Source of the DNA: Nitrobacter vulgaris
GTDB taxonomy: Bacteria; Pseudomonadota; Alphaproteobacteria; Rhizobiales; Xanthobacteraceae
Direction of reading: 5' to 3'
DNA: 64,000 nt
Assembly (NCBI RefSeq): GCF_031453995.1
Contig: NZ_JAVDPZ010000006.1
Coordinates: forward strand, 62,001-126,000
Shown here: piece after piece, positions 1-9,630 of the stretch
Layout: every line of letters starts with the position of its first letter
Numbering within the stretch: position 1 is the stretch's first letter
Position numbers and translations under genes: made by a program
Notes under the pieces: generated by a model
Told to the model about the DNA's origin: nothing
The model's input: only the letters and a program-made list of their open reading frames with translations
Databases searched by the model: none

Positions 1-87
1 CCGCCGGTTCAGACCGCCAAATGAATCCTGAGCGATGGCGCGGTGATCGCTATGTACCGCCATGCCATCAGTCACGTCGCAAGGGTC

Positions 88-1155
88 TCAATTAGCGTTG
101 CTGACCAGCTTGATCCTCGGCGTCGTAGCCTCGATCAGGCTGCGATAGGCGTCCAGATAATCCAGCGCCATACGCCGCGCCGTAAAGCGTGCCTCGAACT
201 CCGCCCGGATGGCCGCGCGATCGAGCGTTGCCAGGCCGTGGACGGCGGCAACCGCGCTGATCTCGTCCTCGACAATAAAGCCCGTTCGCCCGTCCGAAAT
301 GATTTCGGCGACGGAGCCGCGATTGTAGGCAATAACGGGCGTACCGCACGCCATCGCCTCGATCATAACCAGACCGAAAGGTTCAGGCCAGGCAATCGGC
401 ACCAGCAGCCCGATGGCGCCGCTGAGGAAGTCCGGCTTTTCATGGTCGCTGATCTCGCCAATAAATTCCACCAGCGGATGATCCATCATCGGTCGGATGC
501 ATTCATCGTAATAATCCTGGTCCGCGCGATCGACCTTTGCGGCGATCTTGAGCGGGATGCCGCATCGAATCGCGATCCTGATTGCACGGTCTACGCCTTT
601 CTCCGGAGCGATGCGGCCGAGCACGGCAAGATAGCTCGGTTGGCCGGGGCGGGGTGTCAGCAGTTTCTCCGGAAGACCGTGGTAAACAGTACGGAGCCAG
701 CGGGCCTGGGGCGCCGGGCGGCGTTGTGCGTTGGAGATTGAAATCAAAGGAATTGATGAAAACTCGTTGAATACAGGCTGGAGCTCTGGAAGATCGAGGC
801 GGCCATGCAGCGTCGTGAGAAAGGGCGTCGGTTGCCTCGAAAACAGGGAGAAGGGATAGTAGTCGAGGTGAAAGTGGAGAAAGTCGAACTCTCCATCGTC
901 GCATTTCCGGCGGACCCGTTCGAGCATCACCATATGCAGGGCGTTCGGATCGCGCACGGCACCATCCAGCCGCAAGGCTCTCGGCCAGGTCGCATCCAGA
1001 CGAGCCGAGGTGAGAGAATCGCCGCTGGCGAAAAGAGTTACGTCGTGGCCCAACGCGACAAGTTCCTCCGTCAACCAGTGCACCACACGTTCGGTGCCGC
1101 CATATAATTTCGGGGGAACGGCTTCCGTTAGCGGGGCAACCTGCGCGATGCGCAT
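88..1155 (-). CDS. Glycosyltransferase family 4 protein
   Basis: 355 aa, GT-B fold retaining glycosyltransferase, probably cytosolic. The N-terminal half (about 1-165) has the glycine-rich entry LYGGTERVV near residue 18 typical of GT4 enzymes. The C-terminal half has the nucleotide-sugar site GRIAPEKGVD and the EX7E-type motif EPFGLVMIEAMACGTPV. The ATG at 1155 is preceded by a good ribosome site (AGGAGA, 7 bases away). It is divergent from the ABC exporter and lies close to an amylo-alpha-1,6-glucosidase-like gene, which suggests a role in a glucan or compatible-solute glycoside. Donor and acceptor cannot be read from the sequence. Family confidence is high, substrate unknown. Confidence 0.9.
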   Translation of the reverse strand: MRIAQVAPLTEAVPPKLYGGTERVVHWLTEELVALGHDVTLFASGDSLTSARLDATWPRALRLDGAVRDPNALHMVMLERVRRKCDDGEFDFLHFHLDYYPFSLFSRQPTPFLTTLHGRLDLPELQPVFNEFSSIPLISISNAQRRPAPQARWLRTVYHGLPEKLLTPRPGQPSYLAVLGRIAPEKGVDRAIRIAIRCGIPLKIAAKVDRADQDYYDECIRPMMDHPLVEFIGEISDHEKPDFLSGAIGLLVPIAWPEPFGLVMIEAMACGTPVIAYNRGSVAEIISDGRTGFIVEDEISAVAAVHGLATLDRAAIRAEFEARFTARRMALDYLDAYRSLIEATTPRIKLVSNAN

Positions 1156-1228
1156 CTAGCAGTCTCCTGTGATTTGTTCATGTCACTTCCGGTCAGCGGG
1201 CGGAGGCATCGGGGTTTATCGGGATTCA

Positions 1229-1253
1229 GGAACGTTCTCGGATTTGAGAGGTT
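1229..1253 (+). promoter_or_regulatory. Possible ECF (EcfG-type) promoter upstream of the ABC exporter
   Basis: GGAAC at 1229-1233 and GGTT at 1250-1253, separated by 16 bases, resemble the alphaproteobacterial general-stress promoter GGAAC-N16/17-CGTT with one mismatch in the -10. The same bases also form an inverted repeat (AGGAAC / GTTCCT), so an operator is an alternative. It lies about 195 bases before the ABC exporter start. Confidence 0.25.
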
Positions 1254-1446
1254 CCTATCTTCTGCGCAACTTCTTCCACATTGTCGTCTTGGTGATGCCA
1301 TCACTGCCTTGCAAACAGCCTATGCAGGCTTTGCAACGAAGTTTCTGCGCATTGACGGCTTTTCTGAGGGTCTTGTGCGGCATTGTCGAACAGGATCCCG
1401 AGCAGACGACCTCTGGTGAACTTTCAACGCAGCTCGGTAGGAATGC

Positions 1447-3210
1447 ATGGACGATTTCTCGGGATACGCCAGTCGGCCCTTTGCATTCGTGATGGGTTAT
1501 TGCCGCCGGCGGTCAGCGTCGCACATTGGGATCCTTTTGTGCGTCGTGGCTGCGGTGGTGTGTTCAGTGGGGACGCAATACGGCGTCAAATCGCTGGTCG
1601 ATGCGCTGGCGCACGGGCCAGCGCATAGCGGGGCGGTATGGCTGGCGTTTATCTTTCTTGTGTCGCTGATCGCCGCCGACAATTTTCTCTGGCGCGTGGC
1701 GAGTTGGGTCGCGAGTTTCACTTTTGTTGGCGTCACCGGCGACTTGCGCCGCGATATCTTCAAGCACCTGACGGGTCATGCGCCGAGTTACTTCGCCAAT
1801 CGGATGCCAGGGATGCTAACAAGCCGGATCACAGCGACCTCGAACGCCGTGTTTACCGTCGAAAATATGCTCGCCTGGAATGTGTTGCCGCCCTGCATCG
1901 CGACCATCGCCGCGATTGCGCTGATTGGAACCGTCAGTCTGCCGATGGCCGGCGGGCTGATGATCATGGCGGGCATCATGGTCGTCGCGATGTTCAAAAT
2001 GGCGGCGGCGGGCAAACCCTTGCATGACGATTTCGCCAACAAGGCCGCGGCGGTTGATGGCGAGATGGTCGATGTCGTCAACAACATGCCGCTGGTCAGG
2101 GCTTTTTGCGGGATTGATCACGAGCATGATCGTTTCGATGCGACCGTTGGCCGCGAGCTGAGCGCGCGCGGACGAAGTCTTCGCTATCTCGAGAAACTCA
2201 GGGTCACCCACGCCGCCATCACCGTTGTGCTGACCATTTCGCTGCTGGCCTGGGCCATCACGCTGTGGCAGCGCGGCGGTGCCACCACCGGCGATGTCGT
2301 TCTTGTCTGCACGCTCGGCCTGTCGATTCTGCATGCGACCCGCGATTTGGCGGTCGCCCTCGTGGATATCACCCAGCATATCGCGCGCCTGTCTGAAGCG
2401 GTCGCGACGCTGCTGATCCCGCACGAATTGACCGATCACCCGGAAGCGGAGCCGTTGCAGAAAAGCGGCGCAGCTATCGGGTTCAACAACGTTTCGTTTC
2501 GTTACCCCGGTAGTCCATCCGTTTTCAGGCGGTTCAATCTTAGGATTCAGCCAGGGCAACGCGTCGGATTGGTTGGAGAATCCGGCGGCGGCAAGTCGAC
2601 GCTGTTCGTCCTGTTGCAGCGGTTCTACGATCCGGAGCGCGGAAGCGTAACGATCGACGATCAGGATATCTCGCGAGTTACGCAGCAGAGCCTGCGCGCA
2701 GCCATATCTGTGGTGCCGCAGGATATTTCGCTGTTTCACAGATCCATTCTGGAGAACATCCGCTACGGCCGTCCGACCGCAACCGACGACGAAGTGCTGC
2801 GCGCGGCCATCGCGGCGCGTTGCGATTTCGTCGAAACCCTACCCGAAGGGCTGGCGACTATGGTCGGCGATCGCGGCGTAAAACTGTCTGGCGGCCAGCG
2901 TCAGCGCATCGCCATCGCGCGCGCGTTCCTCAAGGATGCGCCGATCTTGCTGCTTGACGAGGCGACCTCGGCGTTGGACAGTGAATCCGAAGAGGCGATC
3001 CGCGAGGCGCTCGGCCATTTGATGCGAGGCCGCACAGTGATCGCGATCGCGCACCGGCTTTCGACCTTGCGCAATTTCGATCGCGTGGTCGTGCTCAAGA
3101 ACGGCAAGATCATCGAAGACGGCCAACCTGCTTGTCTGATGCGCAAAGACGGACACTATCGGAATCTCGTCGCCAAGGAGATGAGCCGCCTCTCTGTTCA
3201 CGCGGCTTAA
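1447..3210 (+). CDS. ABC exporter, fused membrane and ATPase domains
   Basis: 587 aa half-transporter of the MsbA/LmrA type, expected to act as a dimer in the inner membrane and export a lipid, glycan or drug. Residues about 20-310 form the six-helix ABC membrane domain. The ATPase domain follows, with Walker A GESGGGKST near 377, signature LSGGQRQR near 480, Walker B ILLLDEATSALD and H-loop IAIAHRLST. All catalytic residues are present. The ATG at 1447 has GGTAGGA five bases upstream. It sits between a glycosyltransferase and a glucosidase-like gene, so export of a sugar-containing product is plausible but unproven. Confidence 0.92.
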   Translation: MDDFSGYASRPFAFVMGYCRRRSASHIGILLCVVAAVVCSVGTQYGVKSLVDALAHGPAHSGAVWLAFIFLVSLIAADNFLWRVASWVASFTFVGVTGDLRRDIFKHLTGHAPSYFANRMPGMLTSRITATSNAVFTVENMLAWNVLPPCIATIAAIALIGTVSLPMAGGLMIMAGIMVVAMFKMAAAGKPLHDDFANKAAAVDGEMVDVVNNMPLVRAFCGIDHEHDRFDATVGRELSARGRSLRYLEKLRVTHAAITVVLTISLLAWAITLWQRGGATTGDVVLVCTLGLSILHATRDLAVALVDITQHIARLSEAVATLLIPHELTDHPEAEPLQKSGAAIGFNNVSFRYPGSPSVFRRFNLRIQPGQRVGLVGESGGGKSTLFVLLQRFYDPERGSVTIDDQDISRVTQQSLRAAISVVPQDISLFHRSILENIRYGRPTATDDEVLRAAIAARCDFVETLPEGLATMVGDRGVKLSGGQRQRIAIARAFLKDAPILLLDEATSALDSESEEAIREALGHLMRGRTVIAIAHRLSTLRNFDRVVVLKNGKIIEDGQPACLMRKDGHYRNLVAKEMSRLSVHAA

Positions 3211-3281
3211 AGTCCTGATCGTTGTCAAGCGCCGGGCGCTGGCCGGCGCCGCACGATCAGGAATTCGGCAAGGGGCAGGTG

Positions 3282-5486
3282 ATGGCAACAAAACGCGCGG
3301 CTCAGATCACGATCACGCCGTTGTCCGATATTCTAGCGGTGGAATCGCCGTTCTATATTCCGATGACCGGGCCCTCCGCCCGTCCGCGCCGCACGTTGAA
3401 GCACGATGATACGTTCGTTGTGCTGGATAGCCACGGCGATATCGGAGCTTCCGCGGGGGGGCCCGACGGGCTTTTCAATACCGACACGCGCTATCTTGCC
3501 CGGCTGGAGCTGGTTCTCAACGACATGCAGCCGCTGCTGCTTGGCTCCAATCTGCGCAACGATAATTCCGGCCTGACGGTCGATCTGACCAATCCGGATA
3601 TCTACGACGGCGACCGGCTCGTATTCCGCAAGGATACGATACATATCGTGCGCACGATCTTTCTCTGGCGCGGGATCGCGTATCAGAGGATCGGCATTCA
3701 GAACCATGGCGAGCAGACCGCGAGCTTCGATCTCTCCCTGCTGTTCGACAACGATTTCGCTGATCTGTTCGAGGTGCGCGGCGAACGACGTGCGCGCCGC
3801 GGCGTCGGCAGTGGCGAACTGTCCGGTCCCGCCACCGTCGTTCTGTCCTACGTCGGTCTCGATGATATCGTTCGGACCTCGCGCCTGCACTTCGACCCGC
3901 GGCCGACGCGCCTTGCCGTCAATAGTGCGATCTATCACCTCGATCTGCCGCCGCAGCAGTCCACCGCCATATTCCTTACCGTGTCCTGCAACACGCCGGC
4001 GACGGAGGTGCCCGGTCCGTTCTTTCGGGGATTGCTGGCGCATCGCCGTGAAATGCGACGCGCATGGTCGGGTGCGACAAATATCGAAACCTCGAACAAC
4101 ATCTTCAACGAGGTGCTGTGCCAGTCGATGGCCGATCTGAATATCCTGATGACGCAGACGCCGCACGGCCGCTATCCCTATGCCGGGATCCCCTGGTACT
4201 CGACGACGTTTGGGCGGGACGGACTGATAACGGCGTTGCAGATGTTGTGGATTGACCCCGGCATCGCACGCGGCGTTCTCAGAAGGCTCGCGGCGTTTCA
4301 GGCACAGGCCGTCGATCCCCTCGCGGACGCGGAGCCGGGAAAGATTCTTCACGAAATGCGCGGCGGAGAAATGGCCGCGTTGCGTGAGGTACCGTTCGAG
4401 CGATACTACGGCAGTGTCGATTCGACGCCGCTGTTCGTGCTGTTGGCGGGGCTTTACGTCGAACGCACGGGCGACGAATCCATCCTGGATGAGTTGTGGC
4501 CGGCGATCGAGGCTGCGCTGGGCTGGATTGACGGCCCCGGCGATCCGGATGGCGACGGATTCGTTGAGTACCGGTGCGCGTCCGAACAGGGGCTCGCCAA
4601 TCAGGGCTGGAAGGATTCATTCGACGCGATCTTTCATGCCGACGGCACGCTTGCTGAGGGCAATATCGCACTGGCGGAGGTGCAGGGTTATGTCTTCGCC
4701 GCCAAGCGATCGGCGGCGCGATGCGCGCGTGCTCTCGGTCTCACCGACCGCGCCCGTGAACTGGAGCGCGCGGCCGATCGTTTGGCGGCCCGGTTCGAGG
4801 AGGCATTCTGGTTGCCGGATTTGCGCACCTACGCGCTGGCGCTCGATGGGAAGAAACGCCCCTGCAAAGTGCGGACGTCGAACGCCGGACAATTGCTGTT
4901 CACCGGTATCGTCCAGGAAGACCGGGCGCGGATGGTCGCCGCCGATCTGATGCGGCCGGCGTTTTTCACCGGATGGGGAATTCGTACCGTTTCTATCGGG
5001 GAAGCGCGTTACAATCCGATGTCCTATCACAATGGCTCGATCTGGCCGCACGACAACGCGCTGATAGCGCTCGGGCTCGCGCGTTATGGTCTCAAGCACT
5101 CGGTTGAGCACGTTTTCAAGGGCCTGTTTGATGCGGCTTCCTATATGGATTTGCGGCGGCTGCCGGAACTGTTTTGCGGCTTCCGGCGTGAGCCGCGGCG
5201 TGGGCCTACGCTCTATCCCGTCGCCTGTTTGCCGCAGGCATGGGCGAGCGCCACGCCTTTCACGCTGCTGGAAGCCGCGCTGGGTCTGGAGTTCGATGCT
5301 GCAAGGAACGAGATAAGGCTGCGCAACCCGCGGCTTCCCGCATTCCTAAACGAGGTGATCCTGCGTGGGCTGCATCTCGGCGAATCCAGTGTCGATCTGC
5401 GTCTGCGCCGTCATGATGAGGACGTGTCGCTCGAAGTATTGCGGACGCGAGGCCACATTCAGGTGTCGATCGTGATGACGCGCTAG
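3282..5486 (+). CDS. Amylo-alpha-1,6-glucosidase (glycogen-debranching-like) protein
   Basis: 734 aa. The first 250 residues match the beta-sandwich N-terminal domain of bacterial glycogen-debranching-like enzymes (DSHGDIGASAGGPDGLFNTDTRYL near 48). The rest is an (alpha/alpha)6 barrel of the GH63/GH37-like superfamily, with AGIPWYSTTFGRDGLIT near 305, GWKDSFDAIF near 447 and the late motif YHNGSIWPHDN near 585 expected around the catalytic acids. I chose ATG 3282 because AGGGG lies at 3271-3275; a TTG frame opening at 3222 is less likely. It probably hydrolyses an alpha-glucosidic bond in glycogen-like material or a glycosyl solute. No secretion signal is visible. It runs the same way as the ABC exporter, 71 bases downstream. 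Confidence 0.88.
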   Translation: MATKRAAQITITPLSDILAVESPFYIPMTGPSARPRRTLKHDDTFVVLDSHGDIGASAGGPDGLFNTDTRYLARLELVLNDMQPLLLGSNLRNDNSGLTVDLTNPDIYDGDRLVFRKDTIHIVRTIFLWRGIAYQRIGIQNHGEQTASFDLSLLFDNDFADLFEVRGERRARRGVGSGELSGPATVVLSYVGLDDIVRTSRLHFDPRPTRLAVNSAIYHLDLPPQQSTAIFLTVSCNTPATEVPGPFFRGLLAHRREMRRAWSGATNIETSNNIFNEVLCQSMADLNILMTQTPHGRYPYAGIPWYSTTFGRDGLITALQMLWIDPGIARGVLRRLAAFQAQAVDPLADAEPGKILHEMRGGEMAALREVPFERYYGSVDSTPLFVLLAGLYVERTGDESILDELWPAIEAALGWIDGPGDPDGDGFVEYRCASEQGLANQGWKDSFDAIFHADGTLAEGNIALAEVQGYVFAAKRSAARCARALGLTDRARELERAADRLAARFEEAFWLPDLRTYALALDGKKRPCKVRTSNAGQLLFTGIVQEDRARMVAADLMRPAFFTGWGIRTVSIGEARYNPMSYHNGSIWPHDNALIALGLARYGLKHSVEHVFKGLFDAASYMDLRRLPELFCGFRREPRRGPTLYPVACLPQAWASATPFTLLEAALGLEFDAARNEIRLRNPRLPAFLNEVILRGLHLGESSVDLRLRRHDEDVSLEVLRTRGHIQVSIVMTR

Positions 5487-5549
5487 GACGGGCGGTCGCA
5501 AGGAATTGACCGCGTACGCAAGCATCGCGGGTTTTGACAGCGAGGATTC

Positions 5550-6059
5550 ATGTCTCGAAATGTCTCGACGAGCGTCGTTGTTTTGATGGCCGCCGCCCTG
5601 ATCTGCGCTGTCCCAAATGCGATGGCCGACGACACCGGTTCGCCGCCGGCGAATCCCGCCCCCGCCAACCCGCCGGCCGCTGCAAAACCCTCGGGCGAGA
5701 CAACAGCGCCGCCATCGATCACCGTGATCAGTCCCGCCGATGCCCATGGCGTGCTGGGACGCGACGTGCGGAGCACGGGCGGTCAGAACATGGGGCGGAT
5801 CGTCGAGGTGATCGTGGATCGGGCAGGCGTGGTTCGCGCCGCCGTAATCGATTTTGGCGGCTTCCTCGGGGTCGGCAGCCGGAAGATCGTGGTCGACTGG
5901 AACGCGCTCCACTTTGGCGGGGTTAAGGGCAAGAGCGACAGCATTAGCCTCGAACTGACGCAGGATCAGGTGAGGGCGGCGCCGGAATACAAGGAAGGCG
6001 CCTCGGTTGTGGTGCTGGGCGCGTCGGGAACGCTGCAGCCCCTCAATATCGGTCCTTGA
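5550..6059 (+). CDS. PRC-barrel domain protein, exported
   Basis: 169 aa with a Sec-type signal peptide (hydrophobic VVVLMAAALICAVP, cleavage likely after NAMA, about residue 26). A proline/alanine-rich linker follows, and then a PRC-barrel domain from about residue 70 (GRDVRSTGGQNMGRIVEVIVDRAG, then AAVIDFGGFLGVGSRKIVVDW). PRC-barrels are small beta domains that bind RNA, tetrapyrrole-protein or envelope partners; the exported rhizobial versions have no settled function. The ribosome site GAGGA is five bases before the ATG. It follows the glucosidase-like gene by 63 bases and could share its transcript. Confidence 0.85.
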   Translation: MSRNVSTSVVVLMAAALICAVPNAMADDTGSPPANPAPANPPAAAKPSGETTAPPSITVISPADAHGVLGRDVRSTGGQNMGRIVEVIVDRAGVVRAAVIDFGGFLGVGSRKIVVDWNALHFGGVKGKSDSISLELTQDQVRAAPEYKEGASVVVLGASGTLQPLNIGP

Positions 6060-6149
6060 TCAGGAGGATATCCGATCTGTTTTGCGCGACGGGCCCGTCG
6101 ATCGGCCGATCCGGATAGTGCGCGCCCGCAGCGGGCGGGCGCAGAGGAC

Positions 6150-7400
6150 GTGAGTCCGTCGCCGGTGGCAAGCGCGCGGGGCCATCATCCCTCGTCGCAA
6201 AGCCAGCGCGGCCTCGACTGGTTCATCTTCTTCCTTGCAGACGTGCAGACCGGATTCGGTCCCTTCGTCGCGGTCTATCTCACCACGCAGAAGTGGACGC
6301 AATCCGAGATCGGACTGATCCTGTCGATCGGCGGGATCATCGGGCTGATCGGTCAGATGCCGGGTGGTGCCGTCATCGATGCGGCCCGCTCGGAGCGTCT
6401 GGTCGCAGGGCTTGCTGTCGCCACGATCGGTCTCAGCGCGCTCGCCTACGCGGCGTGGCCGATCTTTCCGGTGATCGCGCTAGCGGCGATCCTGCATGCC
6501 GCGGCGAGTTGCGTGCTTGGACCTGCGATAGCCGCCATCAGCCTCGGACTTGTGGGACCGGAAGCGATCGGCGAGAGACTCGGACGCAACGCGCGCTACG
6601 CATCGCTTGGCAATGGCGTGGCTGCGGGGGTGATGGGTGTCGTCGGATACCTGCTATCGAGCCGCGCCGTGTTCGTGGTGAGTTTCGTGTTTGTGATCGC
6701 GACGCTGCTTTCGCTGGCGCGAATCCGCGATCGGGAGATCGATCCGGAACAGGCCCATGGTGCCATTGCGCGCGCGAAGCCGGATCCCGATGCGACCAGC
6801 ATCGTGCATCTTCTGCATCAGCGGCCGCTGGTCGTTTTTGCCTGCGTGGTTTTCCTGCTTCAGTTTGCCAATGCGGCCATGCTGCCCCTGACGGCGGGTA
6901 TCGTGACCGCACGCTCGAGTCAGGGTGCGCCGATGCTGATTGCGCTCTGCATCATCGTTCCGCAAGCGATCGTCGCTCTGATATCACCTTCCGTCGGCCG
7001 CAAGGCGCAGGTATGGGGACGCCGCCCGCTACTCATGATTGCCTTCGCCGCGCTGGCCGCTCGCGGAACGTTGTTTGCGACGATCCACGATCCGTCGCTG
7101 CTGGTCGCTGTGCAGGTGCTGGATGGCATCACGGCTGCGGTTTTCGGCGTCATGATTCCCCTCATTGTCGCCGATGTTGCCTTCGGTTCAGGTCACTTCA
7201 ACCTTGCGCAGGGCATCATCGGCACGGCCACCGGAATAGGCGCGTCGCTCAGCAACATGGTTGGCGGCTACGTGAGCGATCATTTCGGACATGGCATCGC
7301 GTTTCTGCAATTGGCCGCTGTCGCGTTATTGGGCTTGCTTGTGGTCTGGGCCCTCATGCCGGAAACCCGCCTCGCGGAGGGAGCGAAGCAAGGGTCGTAA
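6150..7400 (+). CDS. MFS transporter
   Basis: 416 aa, about twelve predicted membrane helices, major facilitator fold. The first loop after helix 2 reads GGAVIDAARSERLV, a variant of the MFS A-motif. Charged central-loop residues (about 180-215) separate the two six-helix halves. It starts with GTG at 6150 behind GAGG. Such proteins in this family are annotated only as MFS transporters; efflux is more likely than uptake from the general resemblance, but the substrate is unknown. It ends 36 bases before the convergent porin gene. Confidence 0.85.
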   Translation: MSPSPVASARGHHPSSQSQRGLDWFIFFLADVQTGFGPFVAVYLTTQKWTQSEIGLILSIGGIIGLIGQMPGGAVIDAARSERLVAGLAVATIGLSALAYAAWPIFPVIALAAILHAAASCVLGPAIAAISLGLVGPEAIGERLGRNARYASLGNGVAAGVMGVVGYLLSSRAVFVVSFVFVIATLLSLARIRDREIDPEQAHGAIARAKPDPDATSIVHLLHQRPLVVFACVVFLLQFANAAMLPLTAGIVTARSSQGAPMLIALCIIVPQAIVALISPSVGRKAQVWGRRPLLMIAFAALAARGTLFATIHDPSLLVAVQVLDGITAAVFGVMIPLIVADVAFGSGHFNLAQGIIGTATGIGASLSNMVGGYVSDHFGHGIAFLQLAAVALLGLLVVWALMPETRLAEGAKQGS

Positions 7401-7436
7401 GGTGAAAAACCCGATAGCTCCCGAAAGAAACTATTT

Positions 7437-9434
7437 TCAAAACTCGCCGTGCAGCCGCCCGGAGAATACATGCACGGGGCCGCGGTCGGCGTTGTAGGCG
7501 GGGTTCGTAACAAGCTGATAGTCGGCGGTCAGCGTGAACCATTTGTTCAGCGCATAGGCATAGTACGTTTCCAATATGCGCTCGCGGCTGTAATTGAGCT
7601 GGCCGTCGCCGATGAGAATGCCAAGGCCGCCGGCTGCGAGGAAGTCGCGATGATCCCGTGACAGACCGTTGATCGCGCCGCCGATGCCGATCACGTCGTC
7701 CGGCCGGCCCCATCGTGTGCCCTTGATCGAGGTTCCCAGCGAGAGGCTGGCGTCGATGTCGGTGAACGCCATGATCTCGGTCTTGCCGTCATTCCAGCTC
7801 CAGCGTCCGAATAGCCCGACGTCGTCAGTGACGACCTGCTCGACGCTGAAGACGTACCCGTACTTGATACGCCCGGTACGAGTCAGCGCGATATTGAGAT
7901 TGAACGCGGGGTTGTTCAGCGTGTCACGATAGCTGCCCATATAGGCGCTGTTGAGCCAGCCGATGGCGCGGAGCTTGCCCGGCTGGCCCAGCAGCGAATA
8001 GCGCGTCTCCAGTTCCAGCAGATACTCGCCGCGCTGAAACAGGTTTGAATCGAAGCTGTTGGAGTTCGATTCAGAAACCATCAGAAAATAGCCGCCGCGG
8101 AGCGCCCATTGTTTCTGATTGAGTTCGGCGGTGGCGCCGTAGCTCAGGCCAACCTTGTCTGCGGAGTAGTCGAAGGCGCCCGGCGCCCACAGCGCCCAGT
8201 TCATGAAGTCCTTGCGGGTGTCCTTGGCGAAGTCGTTGCCGTCGAACACGTCGAGAACAGCGAACTTGCCGGCTTGCAGCGTCAGCCGCGAGATATCGGC
8301 CTTGTCCGACAATTGGGTTGGTCCGTTGTCCAGCTCTTCCTGCTCGCCACCGAGGCCGAAGGTCTGGCGTGCGAACAGCCGAGTGGTGTTGTAGTGCGGA
8401 TAAGGAAAGTTGGACCTTTGCGCCTCGCCGTTTGTAAAACCCGCTATGCCAACAGTGTCGTTGAAGCCAAAACCCTGAAGCAGCTCGGGGTTATAATAGA
8501 CTTCGCCGCCGTCCCATAGCCGCGCGTTCAGAAACAGGCTGTTGCTCCAGGTCGCCTTATATTGGGAGGCAGGCGTCAGGCTGTTGCTGCCGCTGTAGGG
8601 CGCGGCGAAAGATGGATAACCTTGGCCGAGGTAGGTGGTCTGGCCGTGAATTTCCCAGCGATCCGATTCGGGATCGGTGAGTGAGGCCGCCGAAAGGTTG
8701 GCGCTGGCCGGGTTTAGATCGAGCTTGCGGTTTAGGCCGACGCGGATCGACTGAAAATCCATGGTCGCGGTGTATTGCGCAGCCGACGGAAACTGAACGC
8801 TTGTTCCGTCGAATCGGTAGTAAAGATATTCAAGCCTTGCGCTCCAGTGCGGCGCGAAAGCGTATTCAAGCCCCGCGCCAGCGGTCCAGCCATAGCGGGC
8901 GCCCAGGGTTTTCTCCCGATCGCCCGACGGCAGATCGTTCAGATAACGCTCACCGGCAAAGGCAAAGCCGCCGGTGGTATAGGCAAGCCACGGACCCGTG
9001 GCGTAGCCGATCCGGCCGCGTGCCGATCCGATGAAGTCCCACTGGTGCGTGACGTCGGAGCGCGCTGTCGCGAGCTTTGAGACAATCGAATTTGATTCGA
9101 TGTAGCTCGGAAATGAGATGTCGGCTTCGGTGCCGAGCAGTAGTCCCGAGGGGAGCCAGAGATTGTAGCCGCCCTGAACGCCGCCGATCAGCCCTCCGAA
9201 ATCGTTGCGGCCAGTGACCCGTGCGGGGTCCGAGATTGTCGCGGCCGATCGGCCGCCGCCGAAACCGGCATGGGCGCCAAAATAGAGACCGGTCCAGTCG
9301 ACAAGCGGCTGGGCCATGGCCTTGGCCGGTTGGCGGGATACACCGACATCGGCGGCACCGGCCGTGCCGGTCAGCGTGCCCAGCACCACGCCGGCCAGCA
9401 TAAGCCGTAGCAGGACCGGCCGGACTGCATTCAT
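7437..9434 (-). CDS. Carbohydrate-selective porin with N-terminal Omp25/31-like barrel
   Basis: 665 aa outer-membrane protein with signal peptide (LMLAGVVLGTLTGTAGA). Residues about 45-240 carry the small beta-barrel signature of rhizobial Omp25/31 proteins (WTGLYFGAHAGFGGG near 46, ending in LNRKLDL). Residues about 260-665 match the OprB carbohydrate porin family (EIHGQTTYLGQGYPSF near 266, TADYQLVTNPAYN near the end). The C-terminal residue is Phe, as expected for barrel insertion. OprB members pass sugars. Two barrel-type domains in one chain is a recurring arrangement in this bacterial family as far as I recall. It stands alone, convergent with the MFS gene. Confidence 0.88.
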   Translation of the reverse strand: MNAVRPVLLRLMLAGVVLGTLTGTAGAADVGVSRQPAKAMAQPLVDWTGLYFGAHAGFGGGRSAATISDPARVTGRNDFGGLIGGVQGGYNLWLPSGLLLGTEADISFPSYIESNSIVSKLATARSDVTHQWDFIGSARGRIGYATGPWLAYTTGGFAFAGERYLNDLPSGDREKTLGARYGWTAGAGLEYAFAPHWSARLEYLYYRFDGTSVQFPSAAQYTATMDFQSIRVGLNRKLDLNPASANLSAASLTDPESDRWEIHGQTTYLGQGYPSFAAPYSGSNSLTPASQYKATWSNSLFLNARLWDGGEVYYNPELLQGFGFNDTVGIAGFTNGEAQRSNFPYPHYNTTRLFARQTFGLGGEQEELDNGPTQLSDKADISRLTLQAGKFAVLDVFDGNDFAKDTRKDFMNWALWAPGAFDYSADKVGLSYGATAELNQKQWALRGGYFLMVSESNSNSFDSNLFQRGEYLLELETRYSLLGQPGKLRAIGWLNSAYMGSYRDTLNNPAFNLNIALTRTGRIKYGYVFSVEQVVTDDVGLFGRWSWNDGKTEIMAFTDIDASLSLGTSIKGTRWGRPDDVIGIGGAINGLSRDHRDFLAAGGLGILIGDGQLNYSRERILETYYAYALNKWFTLTADYQLVTNPAYNADRGPVHVFSGRLHGEF

Positions 9435-9446
9435 TGGACCGTTTGC

Positions 9447-9629
9447 TCAGACCGGTAAGGCACCGTGGTGGTCATTGTCGCCCCATTCGACCGCGCCCCA
9501 TTTCGACCGTAATGCGCCACAGGTCTCCTCGGGTGGCAAGGCGATGGCCGATCCGCGACCAATTTGATACCGCCATTCTGCCTTCGATCCGTCTGCGGAC
9601 CAGGTCCAGTTAAAATTATTCCTGGTCAT
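9447..9629 (-). CDS. Hypothetical short protein (60 aa), doubtful
   Basis: An open frame from an internal ATG at 9629 (the frame itself opens at a GTG, 9725) encodes a Trp-rich 60-residue peptide (NFNWTWSADGSKAEWRYQ). It ends 12 bases before the porin start on the same strand. No Shine-Dalgarno sequence is visible and I do not recognise the family. The composition is not simply a shadow of another gene, because no gene lies opposite. It could be a leader peptide, a small conserved protein or chance. Confidence 0.3.
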   Translation of the reverse strand: MTRNNFNWTWSADGSKAEWRYQIGRGSAIALPPEETCGALRSKWGAVEWGDNDHHGALPV

Positions 9630-9630
9630 T

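Noticed and set aside
43..741. 232-codon plus-strand frame at the window start
   Set aside because: Lies antisense to the glycosyltransferase with its motifs intact; no family resemblance.
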